Positions 1 through 9,112 of a DNA stretch of 64,000 bases are shown piece by piece (within the stretch, counting starts at the first letter, position 1; each line of letters begins with the position of its first letter). Source of the DNA: Acidaminococcus sp. (lineage in GTDB: Bacteria > Bacillota > Negativicutes > Acidaminococcales > Acidaminococcaceae). The translations under genes and the position numbers were made by a program. The notes under the pieces are model-generated. The model saw only the letters and a program-made list of their open reading frames with translations, was not told where the DNA came from and searched no databases. The DNA lies in assembly GCA_022482815.1 (NCBI GenBank), contig JAKVOM010000001.1, positions 2,686,946-2,750,945 of the forward strand, written 5' to 3'.

Positions 1-1388
1 CCAATGGCAAATCCATCATACCCATCCATCGTTGCAGAATCGCTAATAGTGACCGTGTTACCCGAAACGTCACCGGAACTTGACACATAACCGCCATAGA
101 CGTTAGCTGATTCCGATTCGCTGATGCTTACCGTGTTATTCTCTGCATTCCCAGTAACAGCACGGCCTCCATAAACATAAACAGCGTCAGAGTTACTGCT
201 GAGGCTGACGACATTGTCTGAAGCATCACCTGATGACGCCGTGTAGCCGCCGTAAATGCCTTCCGATACGGAGGAGGATGTCAGCGTTACCGTGTTACCC
301 GTGGCATCCCCTTCTGTTTTGACGTATCCGCCATAGGCATTTGCCGATACAGTAGACGATGTCAGAGTTACGCTGTTATCTGATGCGTCACCTGTTCTCG
401 ACCAACCGCCATAGACACTTTCACCAATGCTGGAATCGTTGATAACTACACTGTTACTTGTGGCGTCCCCAGTCCCCGATACGTAGCCACCATAGACGCT
501 GCCGTCTACCGTGGAACTATCCACCACGGAAACCGTATTGTCAGATGCATTCCCGCTGTCCCCCCAACCGATTGCCCAAGCGCCATAGACGTCTTCTGTT
601 GCATTGGAATTCGTAAGGGTGACACTGTTTTCTAAAGCATCGCCATTATTACCGCCAAAGCCGCCGACCACTAACATGGTCAAGGTGGAATTTGTGGCGG
701 TTACATTGTTTCCTGTTGCGGTCCCTTGTACCACTTTATAACCGCCGTAAACAGGGATATTCACCGTGGAATCGGTGATGATGACAGTATTATTTTCAGC
801 ACTTCCGTACATAGCTCTCCCACCATAGACACCCGAATCAATATTAGAGGCTCTGCGGGCAGAAATAGTGGAATTATTTATAATAATACTGTTATTTGCT
901 GCGACTCCCTCAACCGTATAACCGCCAATGATGTTGTAATTTCCTGACACATTGGAATTTGTAAGACTAATACTGTTATTCGTCGCGTTGCCGACACCAG
1001 AACCGTTCGTGACGGATTCGTATACATAGCCGCAGATTACTCTGCCGAACAGGGTGGAATTCGTAGCGGTAATACTGTTTCCTATCGCGCTGCCGCCTAC
1101 AATCGAATCCGCATAGCTGCCAAACATGTTGCCTCTAGTGGTAACGTTGTCCAGGGTGATAGAACTATTCAGGACATTAGGATAATCGGTAGTCGAAGGC
1201 TCAATAGCAATGGAAGTCCACATTCCATCCGTAGCATAAATTGTTGTATTCGAATAAGACAATTGGTCGCCCGAATAACCTATGACTGTGGTTGCGTAGC
1301 CTGTCGAAGCACAAAGAGGAATTGTCCCCATACAAATCACACCCACCAAAATCGCCTTTTGGGCTGCATGACTCACCCAACGTTTCAT
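1..1388 (-). CDS. Autotransporter-type adhesin with VYGGY repeats (partial, 3' end outside window)
   Basis: The frame is open from the ATG at 1388 to the window edge (about 462 codons), so the C-terminus is missing. An AAGGGAGG Shine-Dalgarno lies just upstream. It starts MKRWVSHAAQKAILVGVICM, a basic/hydrophobic signal peptide ending near CASTGYA, clearly paralogous to the signal of the adhesin at 3752-8602. From about residue 90 the protein is ~22-residue repeats of the type VYGGY-x-GDA-x-N-x-VTI-x-S, including degenerate YVYGG and AYGGY versions, which would stack as a right-handed beta-helix passenger. The paralog ends in an autotransporter barrel, so one is expected off the left edge. 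Role inferred: surface adhesin or antigen. The family is secure, the function is not. Confidence 0.85.
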   Translation of the reverse strand, partial: MKRWVSHAAQKAILVGVICMGTIPLCASTGYATTVIGYSGDQLSYSNTTIYATDGMWTSIAIEPSTTDYPNVLNSSITLDNVTTRGNMFGSYADSIVGGSAIGNSITATNSTLFGRVICGYVYESVTNGSGVGNATNNSISLTNSNVSGNYNIIGGYTVEGVAANNSIIINNSTISARRASNIDSGVYGGRAMYGSAENNTVIITDSTVNIPVYGGYKVVQGTATGNNVTATNSTLTMLVVGGFGGNNGDALENSVTLTNSNATEDVYGAWAIGWGDSGNASDNTVSVVDSSTVDGSVYGGYVSGTGDATSNSVVINDSSIGESVYGGWSRTGDASDNSVTLTSSTVSANAYGGYVKTEGDATGNTVTLTSSSVSEGIYGGYTASSGDASDNVVSLSSNSDAVYVYGGRAVTGNAENNTVSISESESANVYGGYVSSSGDVSGNTVTISDSATMDGYDGFAI

Positions 1389-1548
1389 AAAGCCTCCCTT
1401 CAACTCCAGAAAAACCTGCACAGATCGGCGTTCACGTCGCTTCGGCAGCATCTTCTTTGCGCCGGACGTGGGTGCCCACTCCTCTTCATTTGCCGTTAAT
1501 CTATGCTTAGATTTGTATTTTATTCCCCGTAAATTTTTTCTTGTATTT

Positions 1549-1600
1549 ATTATAACACTCATTATTAATTTATAGTATGAAAATAATGATAATTTATATT
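1549..1600 (-). promoter_or_regulatory. Promoter of the partial VYGGY adhesin, with AT-rich upstream element
   Basis: On the minus strand there is an extended -10 (TG-T-TATAAT; + strand ATTATA at 1549-1554 followed by ACA). Immediately upstream is an AT-rich block containing AATAAT-GATAAT hexamers (about 1577-1598). The same arrangement and sequence recur upstream of the paralog at 8773-8825. The hexamers resemble Fur-type operator half sites, which is inference only. No good -35 is visible, consistent with an extended -10 promoter. Confidence 0.5.
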
Positions 1601-1660
1601 GAAAAGTATTTCACGGAATATTAGATTAACGATAAGAAGAATAGATGGCGAGAAAAAAAG

Positions 1661-1800
1661 CTATCCTCCGCCACTTCGTGGCCCCTCCTCCTTCCTACGG
1701 ACGGAGGTGGCAGAGGAATTCCAAACCTTACGGTTTGGCTTAACTTGAGCGACGTCGAAGAAGGTCTCTTTAATTTACAGCCGCTGTTTTTATTTTCATT
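1661..1800. repeat. Dispersed intergenic repeat, family F (diverged copy)
   Basis: This stretch contains GCCACTTCGTGGC, a GGAGG-rich block and AAACC-TTACGG-TTTGG, in the same order as the inverted-repeat arms at 37015-37150 and 40105-40234 and the copy near 22080-22185. It lies between the adhesin promoter and the ISL3 element and has no convincing ORF. The remaining 1801-1954 also holds only repeat-like sequence. Confidence 0.55.
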
Positions 1801-2020
1801 AGAGCAAACCGACACAGGATGTTTGCTGCGTTGGATCCTTCTTCCAAGCCGCCCCACTCATGGCGGCTTCGGAAGGAGAACCGCAGTCAGCGCTGATGAT
1901 AGGAAGGGCTGACGAGTGCGGTGGAGGGATAGCTTCTTTTATCTTTTTCCATTTGCTTTTTTGGTTCTTCACGGAAATTTGTGGACTAGAAGACATTTGA
2001 CTATTGAAAAAGGACATTAA

Positions 2021-2062
2021 CTCCTCCAAAATATAAGCGACGAAACCATACCTTGGGAGGAG
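2021..2062 (+). promoter_or_regulatory. Hairpin sequestering the transposase ribosome binding site
   Basis: CTCCTCC at 2021-2027 is perfectly complementary to GGAGGAG at 2056-2062, which is the Shine-Dalgarno of the transposase (ATG at 2066). A transcript entering from outside the element would fold and hide the site. A transcript starting between the arms would not. This is a known style of translational protection in insertion sequences; here it is inferred from pairing only. Confidence 0.6.
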
Positions 2063-2065
2063 AAA

Positions 2066-3415
2066 ATGTCCTTTACTAATTACACTATTCAAAATAATGC
2101 AGAATGTCAAGATGTCTTTTACAATGTCTTCATGCCGGAAGACCCTTTTGATGACAGCCAGGAGATTGTTATTTGCAGTGAAAAGAAATATACCGACTTC
2201 CGTTGTCCTAAATGTGGTCAGAAAATGTATTCTTACGAGCCATTTTCTACCTACTTGAAAAGTTTTCCTGCGTATCCTGAGCATACCAGGATGATCCGCT
2301 TTGAAGGGCATCGCTTCCGTTGCTCCTGCTGCCATGCAACCATCACTGAGCCTATTCCCTTTAAATATCCCGGGACTCGCATTACCATGAGGGCTTCCCT
2401 TTGGATTGAGACGCTGCTTCGTAATGGAATCCCTGCCAATGCAATTGCCAAGATGTCAGGAATTCACTGGAGCACGATTCGCTATGTCCACAAACAGCTC
2501 ATGGATGAATCTCTCGATAAATATGAAATGGAATTGGAGCTGACCTCTTACAAGCCCCGTTTTCTGGCCATCGATGAGTTTGCTATCCATAAGGGACACA
2601 CTTATGCCACTTGCGTCATGGATTTAGCGACAGGTTATATTCTCTGGGTCGGCAGAGGTCGGGCGATAGCTGACTTCGAGCATTTCTTCAAGGAATATGA
2701 TCAGACAAAGCTGACAGAGGTCAAGGCAGTCGCCATGGATATGAACGCTTCCTACAACAAGCTGGTACAAGAACATCTGCCGCAAGCTAAGGTCGTGTAT
2801 GATCGTTACCACATGCAGGCTCAATTCGGGAAGGAAGTATTAGGTGTAGTAAGACTTGATGAGGCCAGAATGCATAGGGATAAAGCCAGAAACATGCAAG
2901 AAGCATTAAAAGACGCAAGCAATGAAGACAAGCCGGCTTTGAAAGAGCAGATATTCAATGAAAAGAAGAGCTACCACAAATTGAAGAAAGTCCGCTGGCC
3001 GTTACTCACCAATGAAGATAGGCTGAATCCTAAGAACAAAGAAGCGTTGCAGGCCATCTTTGCAGAGCACGAGGATCTGGCAATATGTTATTCCATGAAG
3101 GAAGAGATGGTAGCCCTCTATGAATTAAGGGACTATGACAAGGCTCTTGCAGGATGGAAGCGCTGGTTTAAAGCTGCACTAGGCAGCGGGATTCCGGCCC
3201 TGGTTAGGTTTGCTAAGATTAAGCTGCCAAGGATAGACGGTCTGGTGAACCATGCCCTGTACCCGATAAACACAGGGAAGCTTGAGGGTTTCAACAACAA
3301 GATTAAAGTGGCCAAAAGAAGAGCGTACGGATACAGAGATGATGAGTACTTTTTCACGTTAATTCGCTACCTCTCAATTCCGACCGTAAGAGGTATACTC
3401 CCGAAAAAAACGTGA
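2066..3415 (+). CDS. ISL3-family transposase
   Basis: The protein has 449 residues and is full length for ISL3 (IS204/IS1001/IS1096/IS1165) transposases. The N-terminal zinc-binding part has CPKCG (about residue 50) and CSCC (about residue 90), followed by a helix-turn-helix region (AIAKMSGIHWSTIRYVHKQL). The DDE catalytic core shows D in LAIDEFAIHKGH, D in AVAMDMNASY and E in GKLEGFNNKIK near the C-terminus. It starts at ATG with a GGGAGGAG ribosome binding site that is held in a hairpin. No frameshift is seen, so the enzyme is probably active. It catalyses cut-and-paste transposition of its own element through the terminal repeats. It differs clearly from the second ISL3 transposase at 14072-15289. 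Confidence 0.95.
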   Translation: MSFTNYTIQNNAECQDVFYNVFMPEDPFDDSQEIVICSEKKYTDFRCPKCGQKMYSYEPFSTYLKSFPAYPEHTRMIRFEGHRFRCSCCHATITEPIPFKYPGTRITMRASLWIETLLRNGIPANAIAKMSGIHWSTIRYVHKQLMDESLDKYEMELELTSYKPRFLAIDEFAIHKGHTYATCVMDLATGYILWVGRGRAIADFEHFFKEYDQTKLTEVKAVAMDMNASYNKLVQEHLPQAKVVYDRYHMQAQFGKEVLGVVRLDEARMHRDKARNMQEALKDASNEDKPALKEQIFNEKKSYHKLKKVRWPLLTNEDRLNPKNKEALQAIFAEHEDLAICYSMKEEMVALYELRDYDKALAGWKRWFKAALGSGIPALVRFAKIKLPRIDGLVNHALYPINTGKLEGFNNKIKVAKRRAYGYRDDEYFFTLIRYLSIPTVRGILPKKT

Positions 3416-3433
3416 AGAACCGCTTTTTTTAAC

Positions 3434-3553
3434 TATGTTTCAGACGTGGTCAGATGCAAGGAAGGCGGGTGTGGGGCCTGTAAGATGTACACAAATAGTA
3501 CCTCGACAGGTCACGCACCCGCCTGACACAGCAGATGGCCGCGAATGAGGCAT
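3434..3553 (-). repeat. Structured element A, copy 3 (shorter, diverged)
   Basis: Long imperfect hairpin. Its inner stem GGCGGGTG/CACCCGCC corresponds to CCGAATTA/TAATTCGG in copy A1 (15844-15990), with entirely different but still complementary bases. The central loop keeps GTAC-ACAAATA-GTAC and GACAGGTCA. The outer arms are shorter than in the other copies. It lies downstream of the adhesin at 3752-8602 on that gene's strand, after the terminator, and the ISL3 element is inserted right next to it. Confidence 0.55.
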
Positions 3554-3559
3554 AGGCTA

Positions 3560-3660
3560 AAAAAAGCTTCTTTAATGTGAACTGGAGGCTTGAGACGACG
3601 AGACTTGTCGAGGAGCGAAAGTCCCCAGGCGACGCCGATGCTCCAACGTGATATGGGCTC
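3560..3660 (-). repeat. Partial structured element B, copy 3
   Basis: Next to A3 there is AAAAAAAGCTTCT followed by GAGACTTGTCGA (about 3604-3615), the same start and loop core as element B copies at 21529-21591 and 24918-24980. The stem is poorly preserved. It keeps the gene-B-A order seen at the other two composite copies. Confidence 0.35.
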
Positions 3661-3666
3661 TTATGC

Positions 3667-3709
3667 GAAAAAACGACCCCATTACTTTTTTTCTAAGCAA
3701 TGGGGTCGT
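3667..3709 (-). terminator. Rho-independent terminator of the 1616-residue adhesin
   Basis: The 11-bp perfect stem ACGACCCCATT/AATGGGGTCGT (3673-3683 and 3699-3709) is followed on the minus strand by a run of U (+ strand AAAAAA, 3668-3673). It sits 43 bases after the adhesin stop codon. Confidence 0.85.
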
Positions 3710-3751
3710 CGCATTTCATCAAATTAGCGCGATTTGTGCGCTGACTTTCCA

Positions 3752-6700
3752 TCAGAACGTCCACTTCACCAGTGCCCTAACACTAGCTCCCTCTTCCTTC
3801 CCAATCCATCCTCTCAAAGACAGGTCGTAAATCAAATTCTTTCCGCCTTTGCCTTCCCAGCCGAGTTCCATCATGCCGCTGCTGCCCTGGACGGATGGGC
3901 TCGGTGTATCTCCGCCGCCAAAGTGAGCAGTGCTTTCGTTATCGAATTCGTACTGATAAGCAGCCCCCACGTACCAGGATCCGAGATCCTTTTCATCGTG
4001 GATGTAGCGCGTGCCGATGCGAATCTTACTGCTGTCGACGTCATCGAATTCATAGTGTTCACCTGTAGCGAGCTTTGCACCGAAACTATCCTGATGGCTA
4101 TACAGGTAACGCAGATACGTATCAAGGCGAACGTTGTCGCCAAACTTGTTCACTTTGCCGAAGCCCAGATGGAATCCATAGTACGGCGTGCGGTAATCGT
4201 AGTCTTCGTGGACTCTCGTAGTACCGATCAAGAGGTCATTGGAATTGTAGTCGGCGCTTACGCGGCCGCCGCGGACACTGCCGTCGATATACCAGCCGCT
4301 GTTGAAGTTCTTCTGTGCGAAAACACCGCCGCCAATATAGTGGGCATTGCCGTTGGCATGGATGCCGCCGTCAATGTAGCTGTCATAGTCACCGTTGCCG
4401 TATTCCACGAATGGTCCGACGAGGAACGAGCCTGACTTATCTTCATACCGTCTCGCAATGCCGAGAACGGTGTTCCAGCCGTCGCTCTCGACGTGAGAGC
4501 CGGTGTTGTAGCGCATATTCTTATAAGCTGCGGCCACAAACGGTGTCCACGTCCAGTCAGAACTCACCTTCACAGCCTTTGCGGCATTCCAGAGGGCACT
4601 GTCCACGAGGAAATCACCGCCGCTGGAGACGAGGGCTGCCGTATAAGTCGGCGTCTCAACGAGGGATTTTGTCTGTTCGTTCAAGGTCGTTTCTTCCGAT
4701 TCCGGAATAACCAGTTTAATGTAGTCGCCGGAGTCATTTTCCGTACGGGTCTCGATCACAGCCGTTGTTTCCGTAGAAACGCCCTGGTAGACCGTGCCCG
4801 ACATGGCTGTCGATAAAGCACCGTTCGTCGTATCGATGGTACCGGAAAGCAGCGTAATTTCTTCACCTGGGTTCAGTACGACAGAGCCGTTTACATAAGC
4901 CGTCGCCAGAAGTCCCGTAGAAGGAATCGTCGTTGTTCCTGATACGGTAAGCATGGTATCACCGTTTGAGGTACCTGCAGGCACGTAGAAGTTGATTGCG
5001 TCAAAGTTCTGGATGGAGTTGGCCTTGCTGTTCAGGCCCGTCACGTTCAGCGTGTTGCCGCTTACAACGTCGCCGGATCCGGTCGTATAACCGCCGTAAA
5101 GATCACCCACGTCGACGGTCCCGTCGAGGGTCACCGTATTGCTGATGGCATCGCCCATATCCGTATAGCCGCCGTACACGTCACCCGTTGTAGAAGCGCT
5201 GATAGTCAGCGTGTTACTTGATGCGTCGCCCGTTACGGTATAACCACCGTACAGGTCTCCCGTCGTCGAAGATGTCACCGTAAGGGTGTTATCCGAAGCA
5301 TCGCCTTCTGACGAGTAGCCCACATAGGTATCGCCGTCCACAGTCGAAGAGGTAATGGTAACCGCGCTATCCGAGGCATCACCCGTTGTCGTATAGCCGG
5401 CATAGACGTCACCGGCTACTGTAGAAGAAGTAACTTCCGCTTCGTTATTAGAAGCACCGGTCGTACCCATACCGCCGTAAACAGTACCGTTCACAGTAGA
5501 AGCACTGACACTGGCGCTGCTGCTACTGGCAGTACCCTCCGCCGTGTAGCCGCCGTAAATATCAACGTTGGCAGTAGAACCATCGGTCAAAGAAATACTG
5601 CTTCCCGATACGCTGCCATCCCCTGTATAAGCGCCATAGGCAGCATTTTCCACGGTGGTGTTATTGAGGGTGACAGTGCTGTCTGAAGCATTTCCGGACG
5701 GCGTATAGCTGCCGTAAACGCCATTGTTAAGTGTAGAGCCGGTCGCGGTGACACTGCCCGAAACATCGCCTGAAGAGGTATAGCTGCCATAGACCGTTTT
5801 TGAAGTGGTCAAAGATGTGGCAGTCACGCTATTTCCCGTCGCTCCTGTCGTACCCATGCCGCCGTAAACCGTTACATCAAGGGTAGCATTGTTCACTTCC
5901 ACAGTGTTATCCGAAGCAGTGCCTACTGCCGTATAGCCGCCGTAAACATCGTTCTTAAGGATGGAGCCATCAGTGTTTGTAATATTGCTGATTGTAACGC
6001 TGTTTTCTGTCGCGTCGCCATCCTCTGTATAACCGCCGTAAGTTGTTCCGTCTACTTCGGAATTATCGACGCTCGCGCTGTTGCCGCTGGCGGTACCCGC
6101 AGCCGTATACCCACCATAGATACTAATATTGTCGGCAGTAGAACCATCGGTCAAAGAAATACTGCTTCCCGATACGCTGCCATTTCCTGTATAAGCGCCG
6201 TAGGCAGCATTTGTCACTGTAGTGCCACTGAGAGTAACGCTGCTGCCTGTGGCATTTCCGGACGGCGTATAGCTGCCGTAAACACCATCGTTGAGAGTAG
6301 ATCCAGTCGCGTTGACACTGCCTGAAACATCACCTGAAGTCGTCGTATAACTACCATAGACGGTTTGTGAAGTGGTCAAAGACGTGGCGGTCACGCTATT
6401 TCCCGTCGCTCCTGTCGTACCCATGCCACCGTAAACTGTTACCCCCAGGGTAGCATTATTCAAAGTCACACTATTATCCGAGGCTGTGCCCGCTTCTGTA
6501 TAGCCGCCGTAGATATCATCACCAATGGTAGTACTGGACCCATCAATGTTGCTAATGGTGACACTGCTTCCTGTCGCGTTTCCGGATGACGTATAGGCAC
6601 CGTAGACATGATTTGCCACATTAGTATTATCGATGGTAACACTGCTGTCAGTGGCATTGCCCGATGGTGTACAACTGCCGTAAACACTGCCTCCCAGGGT

Positions 6701-8602
6701 AGAATCTGTTGCGGTCACACTACCTGAAACATCGCCCGATGTTGTCGTATAGCTGCCATAGACAGTATGGTCTGAAACAGTCGAATTTGTGAGTTCAACA
6801 GCATTTCCCGTCGCACCGGTTGTGCCTCTGCCGCCATAGACCGTCACTGACAGTTTAGAGTCATTAATTGTGACACTGTTATCTGAGGCCGTGCCGTCTC
6901 CCGAGTAACCGCCATAGACGCTGTCGCCAATGCTGACAGTCGCGGTAGTATCGCCGACGGTGATAGTAGTGGTATCGTCAATGTTGTTAAGAGTAACGCT
7001 GTTTCCCGACGCTACGCCTGCACTCGTGTAGCCGCCATAGACACCATCGCCGATGCTAGAACTACTTACAGTCACAACGTTACCAGAGGCCGTGCCCTCA
7101 TCCGTGTAGCCACCAGCAACGTAGCTCCCCGCAGTCGAGTCACTCATGGTAACCGTATTTCCCGTTGCATCGCCATCCCGGGTATAACCGCCAAAAACGG
7201 CGTACACCACGCTGGACCCGTTGGTAAAGGAAATGCTGTTTCCGGTGGCATTGCCTGACAACGAATAACCGCCCCAGACGCTATTTTCTCCAGTTACACT
7301 GGAAGCACTGATGGTGACAACGCCACCTGTGGCATTGCCCGATATGGAGTAGCTGGCGTAGACATCGCCTGTAAGTTCAGACGATGTAATCTCAACTTTA
7401 TTATCCGACGCGCTGCCTCCGTATCCGCCAATAACACTTACTGCTACTTCAGAGTTCTTGACAGTGACAACATTGTTTGAAGCAGTACCGTTCAGTGCGT
7501 AACCGCCATAGAGACTCTCTCCCAGAGCAGTAGTACTATTAACGCTATTGAGAGTGACACTGTTACCAGTCGCATTGCCATCTGTCGATTGACCTCCATA
7601 GACTGCGCCTGTACCTGTCGAAGAAGTGATAGTAACTACGTTATTTGAAACGTCACCGCTGGCCTCGCCGCCGTAGATGGATCCTTTTATGGCTGCATCG
7701 GTGATAGTTGTTGTATTTCCTGAAGCCGTACCCGACACGGCATACCCCCCGATGACATCGTCTGTAACGGTAGAACTGTTTTCAACAGTGACGGTATTAC
7801 TATCTGCGCTGCCACTCGTTGTATAGCCGCCATAAACGGCACGTCCGACAGTAGTACCGCCGGTAATGGTAACGACGTTGCTCGTAGCATCTCCCAAATC
7901 TGTATAGCCGCCGGCGACGCTGTTTGTTACTGCATAACCGTTAATATAGACGACGTTTTCCGAGGTATCACCCGATTCCGTGTAACCGCCGTAGACGTAG
8001 TTACTGGCGGTATAAGTAGTAGAATCGGTGGTATAGGAGTCGGTAAGGGTAACAGTGTTTCCCGTCGCGTCACCTTTCTCCGTATTTCCTCCATAGACAC
8101 TTCCAGCCACACTGGTATCTTTAAGGGTAACGCTATTTGTTGAGACATCCCCCGAAGTAGCTGCATAGCCACCCATCACACTGCTATTCAAGGTAGAGCT
8201 TGTAGCGGTGACACTGTTTCCCGTCGCGTTGCCTGAATCCGCATAAGCACCATAAACCCTTCCATTGGCGGTTGAATCAGTTAACTTAATTGAGCTGTTC
8301 AGAACAGCCGGCGTATCAGTGGAAGATGTCAGAATATAAACCGAAGTATTAGAAGTTGTGCTGAGCGTCACACTGGAAAACACCAGTTGATCCCCTGATT
8401 GGGCCACAACCCGGCCGGTGCTTGTACCGCTACTGAACGTGTACGTCGTCGTCTCCGAACTATCCGTACTCGTCGTATAAGTCAGGCCCCCGTCCGAGCG
8501 CAATGCCGCATAAACCGTCGTTTCATGAAGAGGAATTGTACCCATGCAAATGACAGCCAGTAATATTGCCTTTTGGGTTCCTCGATTTACCCAATATCTC
8601 AT
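3752..8602 (-). CDS. Giant autotransporter adhesin with about fifty VYGGY repeats
   Basis: The protein has 1616 residues. A basic, hydrophobic signal peptide (residues 1-32, ending TVYA) is followed by a short unique region. From about residue 95 to 1180 there are roughly fifty ~22-residue repeats of consensus VYGGYT-x-GDAS-N-x-VT, giving a regular beta-helix passenger. After a linker, the last ~270 residues form an autotransporter beta-barrel (alternating aromatic strands, starting near the SSDWTWTPFVAAAYKN region) ending ALVKWTF, with the terminal Phe recognised by the BAM machinery. The ATG has GGAGGG five bases upstream. Expected outcome: Sec export, barrel insertion in the outer membrane and surface display. 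Several repeats are near-identical blocks, for example the VYGGMGTTGATGNSVTATSL unit, showing internal duplication. A paralog is at 1-1388. Confidence 0.93.
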   Translation of the reverse strand: MRYWVNRGTQKAILLAVICMGTIPLHETTVYAALRSDGGLTYTTSTDSSETTTYTFSSGTSTGRVVAQSGDQLVFSSVTLSTTSNTSVYILTSSTDTPAVLNSSIKLTDSTANGRVYGAYADSGNATGNSVTATSSTLNSSVMGGYAATSGDVSTNSVTLKDTSVAGSVYGGNTEKGDATGNTVTLTDSYTTDSTTYTASNYVYGGYTESGDTSENVVYINGYAVTNSVAGGYTDLGDATSNVVTITGGTTVGRAVYGGYTTSGSADSNTVTVENSSTVTDDVIGGYAVSGTASGNTTTITDAAIKGSIYGGEASGDVSNNVVTITSSTGTGAVYGGQSTDGNATGNSVTLNSVNSTTALGESLYGGYALNGTASNNVVTVKNSEVAVSVIGGYGGSASDNKVEITSSELTGDVYASYSISGNATGGVVTISASSVTGENSVWGGYSLSGNATGNSISFTNGSSVVYAVFGGYTRDGDATGNTVTMSDSTAGSYVAGGYTDEGTASGNVVTVSSSSIGDGVYGGYTSAGVASGNSVTLNNIDDTTTITVGDTTATVSIGDSVYGGYSGDGTASDNSVTINDSKLSVTVYGGRGTTGATGNAVELTNSTVSDHTVYGSYTTTSGDVSGSVTATDSTLGGSVYGSCTPSGNATDSSVTIDNTNVANHVYGAYTSSGNATGSSVTISNIDGSSTTIGDDIYGGYTEAGTASDNSVTLNNATLGVTVYGGMGTTGATGNSVTATSLTTSQTVYGSYTTTSGDVSGSVNATGSTLNDGVYGSYTPSGNATGSSVTLSGTTVTNAAYGAYTGNGSVSGSSISLTDGSTADNISIYGGYTAAGTASGNSASVDNSEVDGTTYGGYTEDGDATENSVTISNITNTDGSILKNDVYGGYTAVGTASDNTVEVNNATLDVTVYGGMGTTGATGNSVTATSLTTSKTVYGSYTSSGDVSGSVTATGSTLNNGVYGSYTPSGNASDSTVTLNNTTVENAAYGAYTGDGSVSGSSISLTDGSTANVDIYGGYTAEGTASSSSASVSASTVNGTVYGGMGTTGASNNEAEVTSSTVAGDVYAGYTTTGDASDSAVTITSSTVDGDTYVGYSSEGDASDNTLTVTSSTTGDLYGGYTVTGDASSNTLTISASTTGDVYGGYTDMGDAISNTVTLDGTVDVGDLYGGYTTGSGDVVSGNTLNVTGLNSKANSIQNFDAINFYVPAGTSNGDTMLTVSGTTTIPSTGLLATAYVNGSVVLNPGEEITLLSGTIDTTNGALSTAMSGTVYQGVSTETTAVIETRTENDSGDYIKLVIPESEETTLNEQTKSLVETPTYTAALVSSGGDFLVDSALWNAAKAVKVSSDWTWTPFVAAAYKNMRYNTGSHVESDGWNTVLGIARRYEDKSGSFLVGPFVEYGNGDYDSYIDGGIHANGNAHYIGGGVFAQKNFNSGWYIDGSVRGGRVSADYNSNDLLIGTTRVHEDYDYRTPYYGFHLGFGKVNKFGDNVRLDTYLRYLYSHQDSFGAKLATGEHYEFDDVDSSKIRIGTRYIHDEKDLGSWYVGAAYQYEFDNESTAHFGGGDTPSPSVQGSSGMMELGWEGKGGKNLIYDLSLRGWIGKEEGASVRALVKWTF

Positions 8603-8772
8603 AATGCCCTCCTTCGAACTCCAGAGGAAAATGCACAGATTGGGTACCCGCGTCTATTGGCAGTGTCTCCAATCGCCGCCGGACGCGGGTACCCACTCCT
8701 CTTCATCAGCCGCTGATCCGTGCTCGATATGTATTTCAATTTCCCAAATAATTTATCCCTTTATTACGGTAT

Positions 8773-8825
8773 ATTATAACATTAATTATTATTTTAGAGT
8801 AGCAAAATAATGATAACTTATATTT
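8773..8825 (-). promoter_or_regulatory. Promoter of the giant VYGGY adhesin
   Basis: An extended -10 TG-T-TATAAT (minus strand; + strand ATTATA at 8773-8778) lies below an AT-rich block with AATAAT-GATAAC hexamers at about 8807-8818. The whole ~220-bp leader from here to the start codon aligns with the leader of the paralog (1389-1610), including a GCCGGACGYGGGTRCCCACT stretch, so transcription control is probably shared by the two genes. Confidence 0.55.
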
Positions 8826-8859
8826 GAAAATACTTGGTAAAGCAAGGGGTTAACAATAA

Positions 8860-9100
8860 GAAAAAGGTGGGGTCGAAGCTATGGCGCTTCGCACAAAAAG
8901 AAAGCTGTGGCCGCCAGAGGCGGCGAGCCTTCGGCAGAGCGCAAAAATAAAAGAAAATAAAAAGCGCCTTTGGCTTCTGACATTGAACCTGGGGTGCGGA
9001 AAACAGTGACGTCGTAGAGGGTGTAAAAGAAATAAAGCATACACCCCATTCAGGAACGTATGCCCGAATAACACAATTTTTACTTTTCTTTTTATGAACG
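8860..9100. repeat. Intergenic repeats, families C and B, plus weak terminator
   Basis: Family C (GGCGCTTCGC-x-CAAAAAG, then CTGTGGCCGCCAGAGGCGG) at about 8880-8930 is followed by family B (AAAAGCGCCTTTGGCTTCTG, then TGACGTCGTAGAGGGTGTAA) at about 8960-9030. The same C-then-B order occurs at 12100-12245. A GCATAC/GTATGC hairpin at 9037-9063 followed by U-rich sequence on the minus strand may end the operon transcribed from 11035. No gene is seen here. Confidence 0.6.
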
Positions 9101-9112
9101 GCACTCAGCTCA

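Larger units (their letters stand above)
1963..3421 (+). mobile_element. Complete ISL3-family insertion sequence (copy 1, 1459 bp)
   Basis: The ends are inverted repeats beginning GGTTCTTCACG (1963-1973 and, reversed, 3411-3421). They are flanked by an exact 8-bp target duplication, GCTTTTTT, at 1955-1962 and 3422-3429. An 8-bp duplication is the norm for ISL3. The element holds one intact transposase (2066-3415) and looks recently inserted. It lies between the two VYGGY adhesins, beside structured element A3. Confidence 0.93.

Noticed and set aside
1-8602. Regular ~66-bp direct repeats that look like a CRISPR or satellite array
   Set aside because: The period is a multiple of three, the repeats translate into the VYGGY unit in one long open frame with signal peptide, and repeat copies are degenerate. 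They are coding repeats.
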